Shown: positions 11,691 through 23,800 of the stretch, piece after piece
Layout of the letters: each line of letters starts with the position of its first letter
Position numbering within the stretch: the first letter of the stretch is position 1
NCBI GenBank assembly: GCA_950295325.1
Contig: OX485804.1
Span: 28,396,001-28,460,000 of the forward strand
Source of the DNA: Polytrichum commune
Lineage: Eukaryota > Streptophyta > Polytrichopsida > Polytrichales > Polytrichaceae
Length of the DNA: 64,000 nucleotides
Direction of reading: 5' to 3'
Position numbers and translations under genes: made by a program
The notes under the pieces: generated by a model
What the model was told of the DNA's origin: nothing
What the model saw: only the letters and a program-made list of their open reading frames with translations
Databases searched by the model: none

Positions 11691-11960
11691 GAAGACAACC
11701 AACTCATGACAAAGAACTTCTTTGCCGTAGTGCATTGCTTGAAGATGTGGCGACATTATTTGGGGTCGCACAAAGCAAATGTCTACATGGACAATGTGTC
11801 CTAAAAGTATTTTGACATTCAAGCGCAAGTGAGCGCCAAGTCATTGCGGTGGCATGATAGTTTGGCGCTTATGAAGGTGGATTTGATCCACAAACCGGAC
11901 CGTGGAAATGTGGTGCCGGATGCGCGAAGTAGACCGGAAGAGTTCTAAGCAATGAGAACC
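11690..11960 (+). pseudogene. RNase H remnant of the gypsy element
   Basis: Segments such as RRQPTHDKELLC, then HCLKMWRHY, then ANVYMDNVS, match the Ty3/gypsy RNase H region between the E helix and the third catalytic Asp. Frames change several times. It follows directly on the fourth copy of the junction repeat. Confidence 0.7.
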
Positions 11961-12059
11961 ATCCAAACCTTGTGGCTAATGTGTGCCGGCGAAGGAAACT
12001 TGTGATGCAAGATACGGGAGGGGTAAATTAACTACCCCAAAGCACAAAAGCTTTTAGGT

Positions 12060-12770
12060 GAGCTTCGCAAGAGCAAGGTGCTCAAAGAGGTTAAGTTGGT
12101 GGACGGATTGTTCAAGTGCAAGCAAAGTTGGGTGTATATGGCACAAGGCAAGTTGAGGCTATCGGTTTTGAAGGAGGAATATGATAGTTCTATTGCCGGC
12201 CATAGAGGAGAAAAAAAAAACGGCCATAGAATGGTGTCAAAGAGGTACCATTGGCGGTGCATAAAGGAGGATATAACCCACTTTGTAAGGGCGTGAATAA
12301 AGTGCCAAGTGAACCGAGCCTCTTACCAAAAGCAAGGCGGTTTCTTGCAACCGTTGCCTATCTCGTCGGCGCCATAGCATGGTATGTGCATGGACTTGAT
12401 CACAAGTTTGCCGGAGTCACATGGGTATGATGCCATCTTGTTGATGGTAGAGCGGTTTGCCAAGTTGGCACACATGGTGCCGATTGTGGGAATCGCCACC
12501 GCGTTGGAGACCGCATAGCCTTTTCTCAAAGGATGGTTGAGGCACCATGGGTTGCCAAAAGTGATTGCGTGGGATCAAGATCCAAAGTTCACAAGTGCAT
12601 TTTCAATGCATTTCTCTAAGGAGGTCGGAATGAAACTAAGGTTTAGCACGACCTTGCATTCCCAAATGGATGGGAAAACGGAGCGTGTGAATGGAGTCTT
12701 GAAGCAATACTTGAGGAACTTGGTGGGGGCGGACCAAGGAGATTGGGCGGACTATGTGGGTTGAGCGGAG
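12060..12770 (+). pseudogene. Integrase remnant with DDE residues still readable
   Basis: A zinc-binding HHCC region is visible near 12195-12320 (GHRGE..., then KCQVNRASY). The catalytic core follows with MDLITSLPESHGYDA (first Asp), DQDPKFTSAF (second Asp) and GKTERVNGVLKQYL (Glu). A stop after the helix near 12518, a frameshift in the zinc region and a TGA at 12762-12764 break it. This is the best-preserved piece of the element. Confidence 0.8.
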
Positions 12771-13087
12771 TGTAATTGCAATGTAGCCACGCACTTGGCT
12801 ACCAAGGGGTGGTCTTTCGTGGTGGCTTATGGAGTGGATGCGCTCCAACCTATTAACCTAGCTCTCGAGGGGGCACATTCAACACTAGAGTTCAACCAAG
12901 ATGGTGAGGACTTGGCCAATGATGGAAACAAGTCTTGGAGATGACCAAGTTGTTGGTGGAGAAAGCCCGAAGGTGCTACGGAGTGCAAGTCAATGCCGGA
13001 AGACGCAAAGTGGAGAATGAGGTGGGCCAAAAGGTGTTGTTGAATGTGAACAACTTCACTTAGCCGAAAGGCCTCACTCCAAAGTTC

Positions 13088-13490
13088 ATGTCGAAAATTG
13101 GAGCATCGTTTTCCATTGTGAAACAAGTGTCCAAGGACATCTTTAAGTTGGAATTACCGCCCGAGATCAAAGTGCATCCGACATTTTATGTCTCTTTCCT
13201 AAAGTCATTTAAGGACGACACCTTGTGGCCCGATCACAAGCAAGTGATTAGGCCACGTCCCGACCTTGTGGAGGTCATTTGGAACATGAGGTAGGAGGGC
13301 ATCCTCAAGTGTAGGAAGCCCAAGTGAAAATGAAAGAAAATGTACAAAGGAGTACTTGGTGAAATGGTGAGGATACCATGAGAAAGAAACCGCTTGGGTG
13401 GCGGCAAGAGACATGGTGAACACCAATGAATTGGTGAAGCACTTTGAAGAAACTAAGGCTAAGGATTCCAATAAAATGAAGCGTAGGCAT
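13088..13490 (+). pseudogene. Integrase C-terminus and chromodomain remnant
   Basis: KIGASFSIVKQVSKDIFKLE and HPTFYVSFLK are typical of the post-integrase region of plant gypsy elements. A broken chromodomain follows in another frame (KEYLVKW-like, then ETAWVAARDMVN, then LVKHFEE). The chromodomain places the element with the chromoviruses. Confidence 0.7.
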
Positions 13491-14292
13491 TGATGAGGAC
13501 ATCAATCTCCTTTAGTGGGGGAGAGACGCTAGTAGCACACTTAGCTTCGAGGCTAATTGCTCCACAGCATGAACTTGTTCTTTGGCTTGAGGGAATAAAG
13601 TCCAAACTTTAGTGGTGCAAAGAGAAAGTATGAGATGAGGTCCTAGTCTTGTACTTGTGCTTGGTTAATGGAAGAGGGGGAATAGATATGCCAAACTAGG
13701 TTGGGTAAGCCGAGTAATTGGGGGCCATGGCTTGGAGGGGCCTTGGATAAAACCAAGAAACTTCTTAATTGTGGGCTTGTCCGGGCGGGGACAAGGTGAT
13801 GGCGCGTGCTCATAAAAGTGCTACCCGCGAGCTAACGAGAGTTGGCGCATGGGAGTCATGAACCCATGTCTCGAAAGAGCAAAGTGGGAACCGAGTCGGG
13901 CGGGACTTGGCATCACCCCCGTGCGATCGAGGCGTGGCTTAACAATGGAAAGCCATCTCGGAGTTGCAACCGAGACAACTTAGTGGAAGCGTTGAGGTCT
14001 CGCCTAGATGTGTCATGTTAGGCTAGTGGAGCCTAACGGGGGAGGCCCCAAAGGAGGGGCAACCCAAGTGAGTCCCAAAGTAGGTGGGTCTAGTGTAGGT
14101 TAGGTCCTTGGAGGAGAGATCCAAGGTCGCTAACGGACCACCTAGGAACGACACCTTTGGGACTATGCCCAATTTGAAGATGCATTGTGGGGGTCGCGCC
14201 CTAAGGTATACACAATGCCACACCATAGAGGATGGCAACTTGAGAATTGGTGTGCCGACTACGAGTATAGTCGATGAGGGCATCGACTCCGT

Positions 14293-14306
14293 TTGGTGGG
14301 GGTGAG
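14293..14306 (+). other. Polypurine-type tract before the 3' LTR
   Basis: TTGGTGGGGGTGAG abuts the 3' LTR start, the position of the plus-strand primer. It is purine-rich with three T interruptions. Confidence 0.6.
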
Positions 14307-15302
14307 TGTCGCGCACCTCTCCATGAGGAGTGCCCGAAACACCATGGGCACAAGGGGGACCCCGGAGTGACACCCGGGACTTGTGGCGCCGTTGGTGAGA
14401 GGGCCCAAGTGATCCTAGTGTGGGTGAGGGCCCCGGGCGTTGGGAACGCCTCCCACCCACGGAGACTAGGAGGCACGAGGGTAAGGCCATGAGCTATGCG
14501 TAGCTCATGGCGTGGTGATTCTAGAATGCTCAAGAACACCTCAATCGAAGGTGTGAGCTAGGAGTTATGGCCATTTGAGTGGGGCGCTGTCCCCGGACAG
14601 CGCCCTGGTACAGCAGTGCCTGGGAGTGATTCCCGGGACTGCCAAGGTTCAAACAGGCATAACTTCCTCAATACTTGCCGGAATGGGGCAAGTGAGGAGT
14701 CCATCGGCATCTACGTGAAGCGTAGATGAAGATGGAGTGGTTGGTTGTTATAATCAGACATCATAAAAGGAAGTTATGATGTTCTGAAGCTGCTGGGGGC
14801 TTCTAGGCCCAGCGGCTAAGGGAAAGTGTCCACTTGGCCCCAACTCTTGGTAGAGAGACAAGAGGTTGGTTGACGGTGGGGTAGGGGCCCCGCCTAGAGT
14901 CCTAGAGGCTTATATGGGTGAGGTGGTGTGGCCTCACCCACCCGAGGCCGAACGGCACGGCCTCCATGGGCTTTGGCCCATTGTGAGGCCATAGTTGCCT
15001 AGTATGGTTCGGGTTGTTGTAGTGTTGCTCCGGCAACGCGATGATCAACATAAGATTGGACTTCCATGGATGGAAGTCCACATCTAAGGATTGGTTACCG
15101 ATAAAAGGGGTTGGTTACCGATTAAAGAGGTGAGTCCCGAAATCAAAGTAGGAGGGTTGGTTCCCCTCCTATGAACTAATGGTCCGGGGTTAGAGGAGCT
15201 AACCATTAGCATGGCGGTATGCGAAGGGTTAGCGACTCGTAACCTTTGCTAGAATTGAAAATTGGCAAGATGGTCAAGGGGGGGCTAGCAAGGGTTGCGA
15301 CA
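14307..15302 (+). repeat. 3' LTR, 996 bp
   Basis: Same length and, by eye, the same sequence as the 5' LTR. It is followed directly by the AAGTT target duplication. Confidence 0.95.
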
Positions 15303-18300
15303 AAGTTCAAGTGGTTAACACCACTCAATACACAACATCTAGCTTTATATGTTCAAGACAAAAGTCCAAACCCAAACTCTAACCCAAACACTCCAAACCA
15401 TACAATCTGCCAAAATCATTGCTGCAACCTTTGCCTAAAATCTTACCCAAAACAATTCAACAAACAATTGGAGGATTGCACTCCTATCTTTCCTTTGAAA
15501 AAACAATTATGCGACTCACGTCCACATCATAGTGAGAATCACATAGGGCGTCCTTAAGAACCTTCAACTCAATGACACTCAACTGAGTTAACGGCCCAAA
15601 CAACAACTACAAATTTGAGTCGTTTGATAAGCGGCAGCTCTTCTCGAACCAACTTACATTCTGCATATACAAGTCGCTCACATACTCACTTTCTGTCAGT
15701 CACAATGCATCTCAATTATCCACTAGATCCCCAACAAGACTTGACTTCCTTCAATTCAAAATTCCCAACTAGAGCAAATGGTTTTTTTTTTCTCATTGGC
15801 ACTAGTTACATTTACTGCACTTTGTATTTGAATGCCTCTAGCTACTAGTGTTTGTTGTCCGACGTAGTCAAGCCAACAGAATTCCCTTTAAATTCACGTT
15901 TTTGGGGATGATCACTAAACAAATTTCCCTTCCTTCAACACCAATTTTGAATATGTATGTTAGACATTAGGTGATTTTTTAAAATACCGGCAAAAAGGTT
16001 GTGGATTATGTTCTTGAAATGATCTTCATTGGTGAATCCAAACTCTCTATAACCACTTCACTTTTTGGATTTAAGGTTGAGAACAACTAGTGGCACAACA
16101 TACACAAAACCCTAAATCCTAAACCCTTAAAGAATGTTGTAACTCTTTATGGGTTCTCTTTATGGGTTTAGAATTCAGGATTCAATGCACCTTTACCATA
16201 CCCACATGATTCTAGTCCAAAAACCTCAAGTGCCATTGGTGATCCTCTAGGGTCATTAGCTTCAAATCCTTCCTAAGTTTCTCTTTGGCCATCAAGTGTC
16301 TAGCCATAACCTTGTCACTCACCAATGTGGACTTCAGGTTCGATCCCACATGGTTAGTGCTCTCACCATCAACTCTAGAACCAACAAGTAGAGGCAATGG
16401 TTTGTCAGAGTCATCAAGAGAGGTTCGATCTTGGATTTCAATCTCCTCTACTATGCACACTAGAGTTTGTTTGGGAGTAAAACAAAATCTAGGTTGACCA
16501 CCCAGATGCACTTTTTGGATTCAAGGTTGAGAACAACTAGTGGCACAAGATAGACATCCGAAGAGAATCTATTGAGCCCCTAAAGTTTGCAGTTAATCTT
16601 GCATCTACTCTCAATATCTAAGAATTGAAAGGGCCAATCTACAATATGAATACCTTCAAGTAGTGGTTTAAGTTTTGCACATGTGTCACCCTCAACAAAC
16701 TTGCAAAATCCAATAAGTTATGGACTAGCATAGGCATCATCAAGCGAGAACAAATTTCAACATCAACAATTTTGCAAACCTTGTTTGTGACCAACATCCT
16801 TGCTAGAACCAAGTACCTCGAGTCACAGTTGGTGTCGCTCATATGAACGTCTCATGGTGACATCGGCCCCTCCTTTTGCATCAATAATGTTTCCAAAAAA
16901 ATGTGAGAAATCACAATATAAATTGAAAACCCTAAACCCTACTCATATACCAAGTGAGCAAAAAACCGAAAGTATGAAAGATGAAGCTTGAAATGTGTGC
17001 ACATGAGGAGTGCAACTATGAGCATGCACCTACTATCCAACCTTCAACAATCAACCATCAACATTTGCCAAGTTTGCAAAATCATGGTGGGAGTTTGCAT
17101 AGACAGGAAAACTTTGAAGAGCTCCCACAAACCCTAACCAGGAACTCACAAAGCCAAACACAATGCGCAAACCCGTCGGGAGCCCTTCATGCTTCTAACT
17201 CAACATATTACATCCAACTACCAAGAAACATCCATAAGATTCCATCCAATGGTGCTCATCCATAGTGTGGGGCCCTAATATATACTACTTTAATTCTCCA
17301 CCCTACTAAACCCTATGGTATGTTACTTTTAGTCCTTCTCTAACATGAGAAATTTGTAAGCACCCTAATTTATTTATACCATGGAGTTCAATATATAACT
17401 TGAGCTTTTGTTACAAGTATGGATTTTATAACTTCTAGGTCAAAACTATAAAGTGAACCCATATTTGTTCTCACGTAGTTTTCTTAAATATGGGAGTGAA
17501 ACCCCCCCCCCCCCTTCAAGCATACACACTAATAGAAATAATCAGTGTAGTTTAGGGTTTTTTTTAGGGATTTGCCAACATACATGGGTGCAAGCACGCT
17601 AAAATGGACAACTCCTAATCCCTACTTAGTGTTTAGTGAAAGTGATTCAAAACTATACATAAACTTTAGCTTTTGTGAGAAAATAATTGTAAACATTTTA
17701 GATAACATATTGATTTACAAAGCCAAAAAATTAATGATTACAAAAACAATTCCAAGAAAAGTCTACATATTTTAGAAGACAGTGCAAGCGGTGTGCAAGT
17801 AGATGACATTGAACAAGTAATTGTTTAAAATTTGTTCTAAATATGGTTAAATTACACTAAATGGATAGTTTTCTACAAAGTTTTGTGATGATGCTCCCAA
17901 GTAAATCATGAATCAAGGAGTATGAAGCAAAAAATCCAATTTCAAATTATTTAAGGTCATGAATCTATGTCCAAAACTAGATTCAACCATTTGCTTTTGA
18001 GCATCACTTTTAGTGATATATTTAAAGATCTTATCTTGATATTCTACATTTGAGTATTTAACACAAAACTAAAGGTTATTGTGAAAAATTCCAAATTAAA
18101 CAACACTTTGCTACTACTTTTAGGCCTTTGACTAGAAAGATTATGGTTTTAGTATATGGGAGCACTTTTTTGGTCCACTTTACCATGCTTGCACCCGCAT
18201 GCATCATTATCCCACATGAGACATGGAACCCTTTTAATGTTTATTTCTTGATTTGCTTGTAATAAATTTAGCATTGTCATTGATGAGATGAAAGCAAATG

Positions 18301-18379
18301 AAGAATGATCTAGCTATGAAAATACTTGAGTGCCATGAAACCATAGCCTTAACTGCCCTATTTGTACACTCTTGTGACA

Positions 18380-18565
18380 CACTATACAGGCTACATTCAA
18401 TACCCTCCGGTCCCTCCCCAAGGCACGTAGTCCAATCTTTGTTCACATGTTTTGTTTTGGTGTCCATTGTTAGGTAGATCCACACCTAACCATTTACACC
18501 ACTCAAAAAGAGGTGTCCAATTAAGAGAAGCAACCAAATCCGGCCCGCTTACATCAATGTAACTC
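18380..18565 (-). mobile_element. Partial copy of the dispersed ~360-bp MITE family
   Basis: Shares TTGGTGTCCATT, CACCACTCAAAAAGAGGTGT and CCAATTAAGAGAAGCAACCA with the copies in the channel-gene introns. Its outer end is not clear. Confidence 0.5.
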
Positions 18566-19629
18566 ACATATTTCCTCTTTGTTTTCTCCATTTCCAAGAA
18601 AGTAGACAAGCCTTTGATGATCGGTTTTTTTACAGCCAACCCAATTCTCATAAATTAGTATGACACGTGTGATTAGTACAAGATGGTTAGCAAATCCATA
18701 CTGAGGCCATAGGTAGTAGCCACTCCAGAGAGGTCACTCTTTGTAAGATATCAGGAACCAAGTTAAAAAAAATTAGGGCATAATAAAATCCGGATGAGTA
18801 AAATTCATTAAATTTTTTAACATGACTATAGCAAACTAGTAAATTGTTTGATAATATATACTAGGTGTAGTGTACTAGTCATTTTTTTTAGTACATATAT
18901 TAGTGAAAGAAAATTTTCCAAACATACATAATATCATGTGGGCACCTATGTGCATTATTTTATAGCCCCTCCCCTCCCCCTACCTTGATAACCACTTTCC
19001 TCGTAATTTTTGAAGCTCACATGAATATCTTATCCATTATCAAAGTCAACATACTTATGCTCATTACATGGTCATACATGTCCCTCCAATTGTGTTAACT
19101 ATATTTGAGCCTAGAATTGGTTCTCAAATTTTGAGCACGCAATCCAATATTTGCAGGGTAGTGTTAAATCAACCACGTAGTTTGTTAAAGTGACCACAAA
19201 GACAAGTGAAGAGGAGCAAAGTATCAACTTTGTATTAGACCTAATGAACTTGGCCAACTTGGATGACAAATCAAAACCTATTTGGCACCTTACATATTGA
19301 TTATGATGATTTTAACCAACATGTGGTCGATTTAACAATCCCCTATTTTTAAACACACATCTTTTCGGTCATTAAGAAAGTGGCATCTACCTAAGAAGAG
19401 AATTCAAAGAGGGTTTTAACCTTAGTCACGTGTCTCATAATGGATGAATGGAAAGAAAGCCTGACTCACTGGACAGCATGTGCATTGTGATAGTTTATCC
19501 TTGTCACGTGAACATGAAAGGTCGTTAACCGTTAGGAGCAAGAAGGACCAGCTTAGCCGGTTGTTAGGTGAATCCCTTCCTCTTCCCCTTCCCCTTCCTC
19601 TCCCATTTCTCTCTAACTCGTCCTTGCCC

Positions 19630-19633
<4 letters not shown>

Positions 19634-19664
<31 letters not shown>
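19634..19664. repeat. (TC)n microsatellite
   Basis: Uninterrupted CT dinucleotides. Confidence 0.95.
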
Positions 19665-19669
<5 letters not shown>

Positions 19670-19944
19670 CACCCGCATGGAGGACATTGTAATTAGGGAT
19701 AATTACGTAATGCCTGTTTTGCTGCAGAATGTGCATTCCAGGATTTGAAGGAAAGTGGATTCAAAGCTCGGTATTGCTTTCTCTCCCTGTGTATCCACAA
19801 TCCCTCCATGCTTCTTATTGGAATGTTAGTTTTGGTTCAAAGATGTTGGACCTAAGTTCTCAAGCATGCAGTGAATATAGCTTGATTTCGATCTGGACAT
19901 GAGCACATGCTCACCTCTACAGAATTGATATGAGGGAGGGAGCT

Positions 19945-20100
19945 ACGCAGAAGGTTTGAGGAGGCGAAGCAATGGAAAGGGAAGAGGAAGAGGAAGAGGC
20001 GAAGGCGATGATGATGATGAGGATGATGATGAGGATGATGATGAGGTGGTTCTAGTTGATCTGAGGGCGATCAAACATGCTGCAGCAGCATTTGTGTGGG
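19945..20100 (+). other. Acidic open frame, possible orphan exon
   Basis: One frame reads a Gly/Arg repeat followed by DDDDEDDDEDDDE and VVLVDLRAIKHAAAAFVWA before a TGA. No in-frame ATG is present and no splice acceptor is convincing. The GAT/GAG triplet repeat alone may explain the acidic run. No family is recognised. Confidence 0.2.
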
Positions 20101-20289
20101 CGTGAGAGGCGCGAATTATACAATGTTTGAGCACCATGTGAATGAGAAAATTAAAGGCACGGTGGCCAAGGAGGAGGATTGGAGTGGTGGAGGAGGAACG
20201 AGATGGCATATGATGTGTTGATAGACTGGAAGAAGGTGCAACGGCAGAAAACCCTAACTTCGCAACTGGACCTACTTAACCTAAATCAC

Positions 20290-20828
20290 AGGGAACTCAC
20301 TGAATTGGAAGTGCGAGCGGTAGTAGAGCTCACAGGCAGGGAGACAGAAAGATAGACAGACAGCAAACGCTCCTATTTCTTGATTCACAATGAAGCCTCG
20401 AAACAGGGGAGGGACAAAGTATTTCGTAATGAGATCTGGTAGGTTAACCTGTACACATCGACCTGACATCCATGTACTCCAGAGGAACTCTTTGGAGTGG
20501 AAGTGCCAATAGTAGAGCTCACAGACATCTCTTGATTCCAAGTCGAGGCCTCGAAACAGGGCAAGGCCATCAAAGTGTTTCTTTCGTAATGAGATCTGGT
20601 AGGTTAACATGTGAACATCATCGACAAAAGAACCGTGCGGAGTTCTTGTCAACTTGACATTCATCTTTCGAATGGCATAATCCTTGAGGAATCGACATCT
20701 TGATTGACCTACTTGCCCTACTTGAGTGAAAGTCGTTGGAGTGGCAGTGCCGGTGGTAGAGCTCACTTGATTTCAAATGAGGCCTCGAAACAGGGAAAGG
20801 GGTGTCCTAATTAAGAACCTCTGGTAGC
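20290..20828. repeat. Three tandem copies just upstream of the MSL gene
   Basis: GTAGAGCTCAC then GCCTCGAAACAGGG then AATGAGATCTGGTAGGTTAAC recur. GCCTCGAAACAGGG lies near 20394, 20547 and 20781. Units are about 190-245 bp. The last ends some 60 bases before the start codon of the channel gene, so the array lies in its promoter or 5' leader. Confidence 0.75.
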
Positions 20829-20889
20829 CGCGAGTTTACGGGTTCCAGGGTTTTGAGCTACTCAGAAGACGGCGGAGGTGCTGCCAGCC

Positions 20890-23800
20890 ATGGGCGACTC
20901 ACTCGATATGGCAGTAGCTCACGAGGCCGTGCTTCCGGAGGACCAGGCGGCCATCAATGCGACCTTAGTGCCCCATGTGGCCGCGCCAGACGACATCTCG
21001 CAGTCATACGTGAGCAAGGAAGTCGGGCAAGCGCTGTCGTATTCCGCGACCGCGGAAGAGATGAAGAGCAACGCGGCCCGCATCGTGGTGACGACCGTCA
21101 CCCCGGCCCCGAGCGGCGCCCAAGACTCGCATATCCTCAAGCCGGTCCCGCACATCAAATTCCAGGAACGGCGCTCATCAGAGCTAGACGATCCTCCGGA
21201 ATGGAAACACAAGGGCTCCACAAGTGCGAGCGGGGGAGCGGCAATTGCGATTGCGACCACTGCCGGGCCGTCGGGGGCCAAGGACGACGATCGGCCTGAC
21301 CTCGACAAGTTCGAGTTCCCCGTGGATCAGCAGCCGGCCCCGTTACCACCGAAGCCTCGTAAACCTATCCTCAAGGCGCTCACGTTACCGGAGGAGCACC
21401 CCTCGCCGCAGCCGTCGCCGCGCGGAAGCGACCACGGCAGTCAGCGGGGCACCCCCATGGGGCCAATGCCCACGTACTTCGCGGCCGCGGGCCCCATGAC
21501 TAGCAAGAGGCCACCCAAAGCCCTGACGCGACTCAAGACGCGACTCCAGGACCCGCCGCCCATGACGCCCTCCGTGAGCGAGATGATGGGCCGCGGGCGG
21601 CAGTACACGGGAGGCTTGTTCAATGAGCAGGGGCTGTATGAGCAGGGGATGATGACGAGCCGCGTCGTCCCAGCTGGCCGCAAGCAGTCGGCGGTGGCCG
21701 GAAACCTCAGCCGCGTCGCGTCGTTCGCGGCAGCCACCCCGGGGAAGCTCAGGTCCATGGCCTCCAAAATCTTCACACCTCAAGGGACACCCAACACGCC
21801 AGCTCCGGTGCCGGAGATTGAAGAGGTAACACATTCATGGCCCAATTCCTCGAGCATGGAGCTAATCGGACGGGAACTAACTCTTTGGTGGATTCATCAC
21901 TGCATGAGTTTCCTAAATCTTGAGATTGCAAGCTTGTTTTAGGCTTGCTTAGTTCAACTATTAATGTACCCAGCCTCCAAAATCTTCACACCTCGCGGAA
22001 CGCCCAATACGCCGGCTCCGGTGCCGGACATCGAAGAGGTAACACAAGTTCATAGCCCAAAACCTTCGTAACATGGAGCTAATCGGACGGAAACCAAACT
22101 CTTAGGTGGATTTAACACCTCATGAGTTTCCTAGCGCTTGAGCTTGCAAGCTTGTTCAGAGAGTCATGGGCTTTTTAGCCTCGCCCAATAGAATCATCAC
22201 TTCGCTTGGCCTCCAACATCTTCACACCTCAAGGGACGCCCAACACAACAGTGCCGGCCCCGAAGATACAGCAGATAGGAAGTTTGTGCCAGAGTTATCC
22301 GGAGACTCTCATGCGGAAGCATCCAATGAGTTTCCTGTATGTTGTGATCATTGCAAGCTTATTCGAAGTCATGGCTTTTTAGGATTGCCAAATGTAGCAA
22401 CCGATTGACATGTGACGGACAAGGCAATGCATAGCATATATAGACTTATTCCATCAGTCCTTCAGCTAAGGGTCTAGCTCCTTATATATGGGACTAGCTC
22501 CTCGAATGGGGCAGCACCCTCCAAGTTCTCTCAAAAGTCTTTTCCTCAAAAGAACAAGCACATTTCCTGTACAACTCATGGTTTCGACCCTCGGCCATGG
22601 CACAACTAACTTCAATAGCATGAAGGTATGTGGCTTCATTGAGGCCCCTTCCTCCACCTCCACAAACAAATTTGACCGTTTGGATTGGTTCAATAAGTGT
22701 CTCATGCAGTTAGCAGTTGTGAAAGACTCAAATTATCATTCCAAAATTTAAAATAGAGTTGGGATGCAAAAGCTATAGGAAGCTATGTGAAGCTGACTCT
22801 CCTCTTTGTATGAACCCATAGGCCCTCCCAATTGCGAATGCAGTGTGGTGTCTATAGTATATTTTGAGCACAGTCCAAAATTTCTCATCGGAACACAAGT
22901 CTTTTTGGTGACCACAAACCTTGTCATATACATGCCACTCAAATATAGGTGTTCAATTAAGACAAGTGACCATATAATGCCCATATATATATACACACAC
23001 CTTATGATAAATAAAGCTCATGCAATGCGGTACATTCTTGAGCAGATTGACCCATTGGACGATGAGTCAATCCCCAAGTACAAGAAATGGAAGAGGACGA
23101 GGAACAAGTGGCTGCACATCATGGAGTGGGTGAGCCTGATCGTTGTGTGCACCTTGCTCACTTGTTCTGTGCGTGTCGAGCGATTGCGGAATGTGTATTG
23201 GTTACAAATTGTTTTGTGGCAATGGGTAACCCTTGCACTTGTGGTGCTTTGCGGCCGGCTCATCTCTGGTTGGGCTGTGAAGGTAATAATATACGCCTTC
23301 ACCTAACTGAAATTAAACATGAGTTAATTCATTAAACTCAAAATATTCGATTAGTTGAAGCGATGAGATGATGGTGTCTTATGATGTTTATAGTTTTTAC
23401 TAAAGAGTACCATGTGATATACCACTTGAACTCATTCGTGTCAAAATTAGAAGAGTAACTGACCACGTGAGGCCCACACACCTTACATGCAATCTGCTGA
23501 CGCAACATTCCAAAGACCAGACATGGTTTCAGATTTTACTACTCTCATTTTGGTTGTAAAAGAAATCACTGGTTGAAGAGTCCACCAAATTTTACTTACA
23601 AATGAGAAGGAACACTCACGTACAAAAATCTTGAGAGCAATGGGTGGGCAGCAATAGAACTCACTCTTGAAGTTCTCCCCGGCAATTTTTTGTATCAAAA
23701 TCTGCACTGTATATAGACGGGTGTGTAGTTTCATGCAGAAAAAGAGGCTAGAGTTGCTTGTTATAATTATGTATCCACAAATGGCAGTACTCACTCATCC

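Larger units (their letters stand above)
8058..15307 (+). mobile_element. Ty3/gypsy (chromovirus-like) LTR retrotransposon, complete but coding-dead
   Basis: Two 996-bp LTRs (8063-9058 and 14307-15302) are flanked by a 5-bp target duplication AAGTT (8058-8062 and 15303-15307). The LTRs begin TGTCGCG and end GCGACA. A primer site for initiator-Met tRNA lies two bases inside the 5' LTR. A purine-rich tract precedes the 3' LTR. Recognisable pieces occur in the order protease-like, RT, RNase H, integrase, chromodomain, which is the Ty3/gypsy order. Every piece carries stops or frameshifts, and the RT palm with the YxDD box is absent. The element therefore cannot encode its own machinery and must have moved in trans if it moved in this form. 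Confidence 0.95.
15308..20285. other. Non-genic region upstream of the channel gene
   Basis: No gene is supported. A 45-bp direct repeat (CACTTTTTGGATT then GGTTGAGAACAACTAGTGGC) lies at about 16061-16107 and 16509-16555. Between and beyond them, short minus-strand frames (16212-16511, 16639-16842) look faintly protein-like but match no family I know. C runs, CCCTAAA-type fragments and a TC microsatellite are also present. A minus-oriented copy of the dispersed MITE family lies near 18.38-18.56 kb. Confidence 0.5.

Noticed and set aside
16212-16842. Minus-strand degenerate protein-like frames
   Set aside because: No motif, start context or splice signal; kept only as a note in the region entry.
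20281-20766. Minus-strand frame of 161 codons upstream of MSL
   Set aside because: It spans the tandem triplication, and its internal repeats follow the DNA repeat; no known family.
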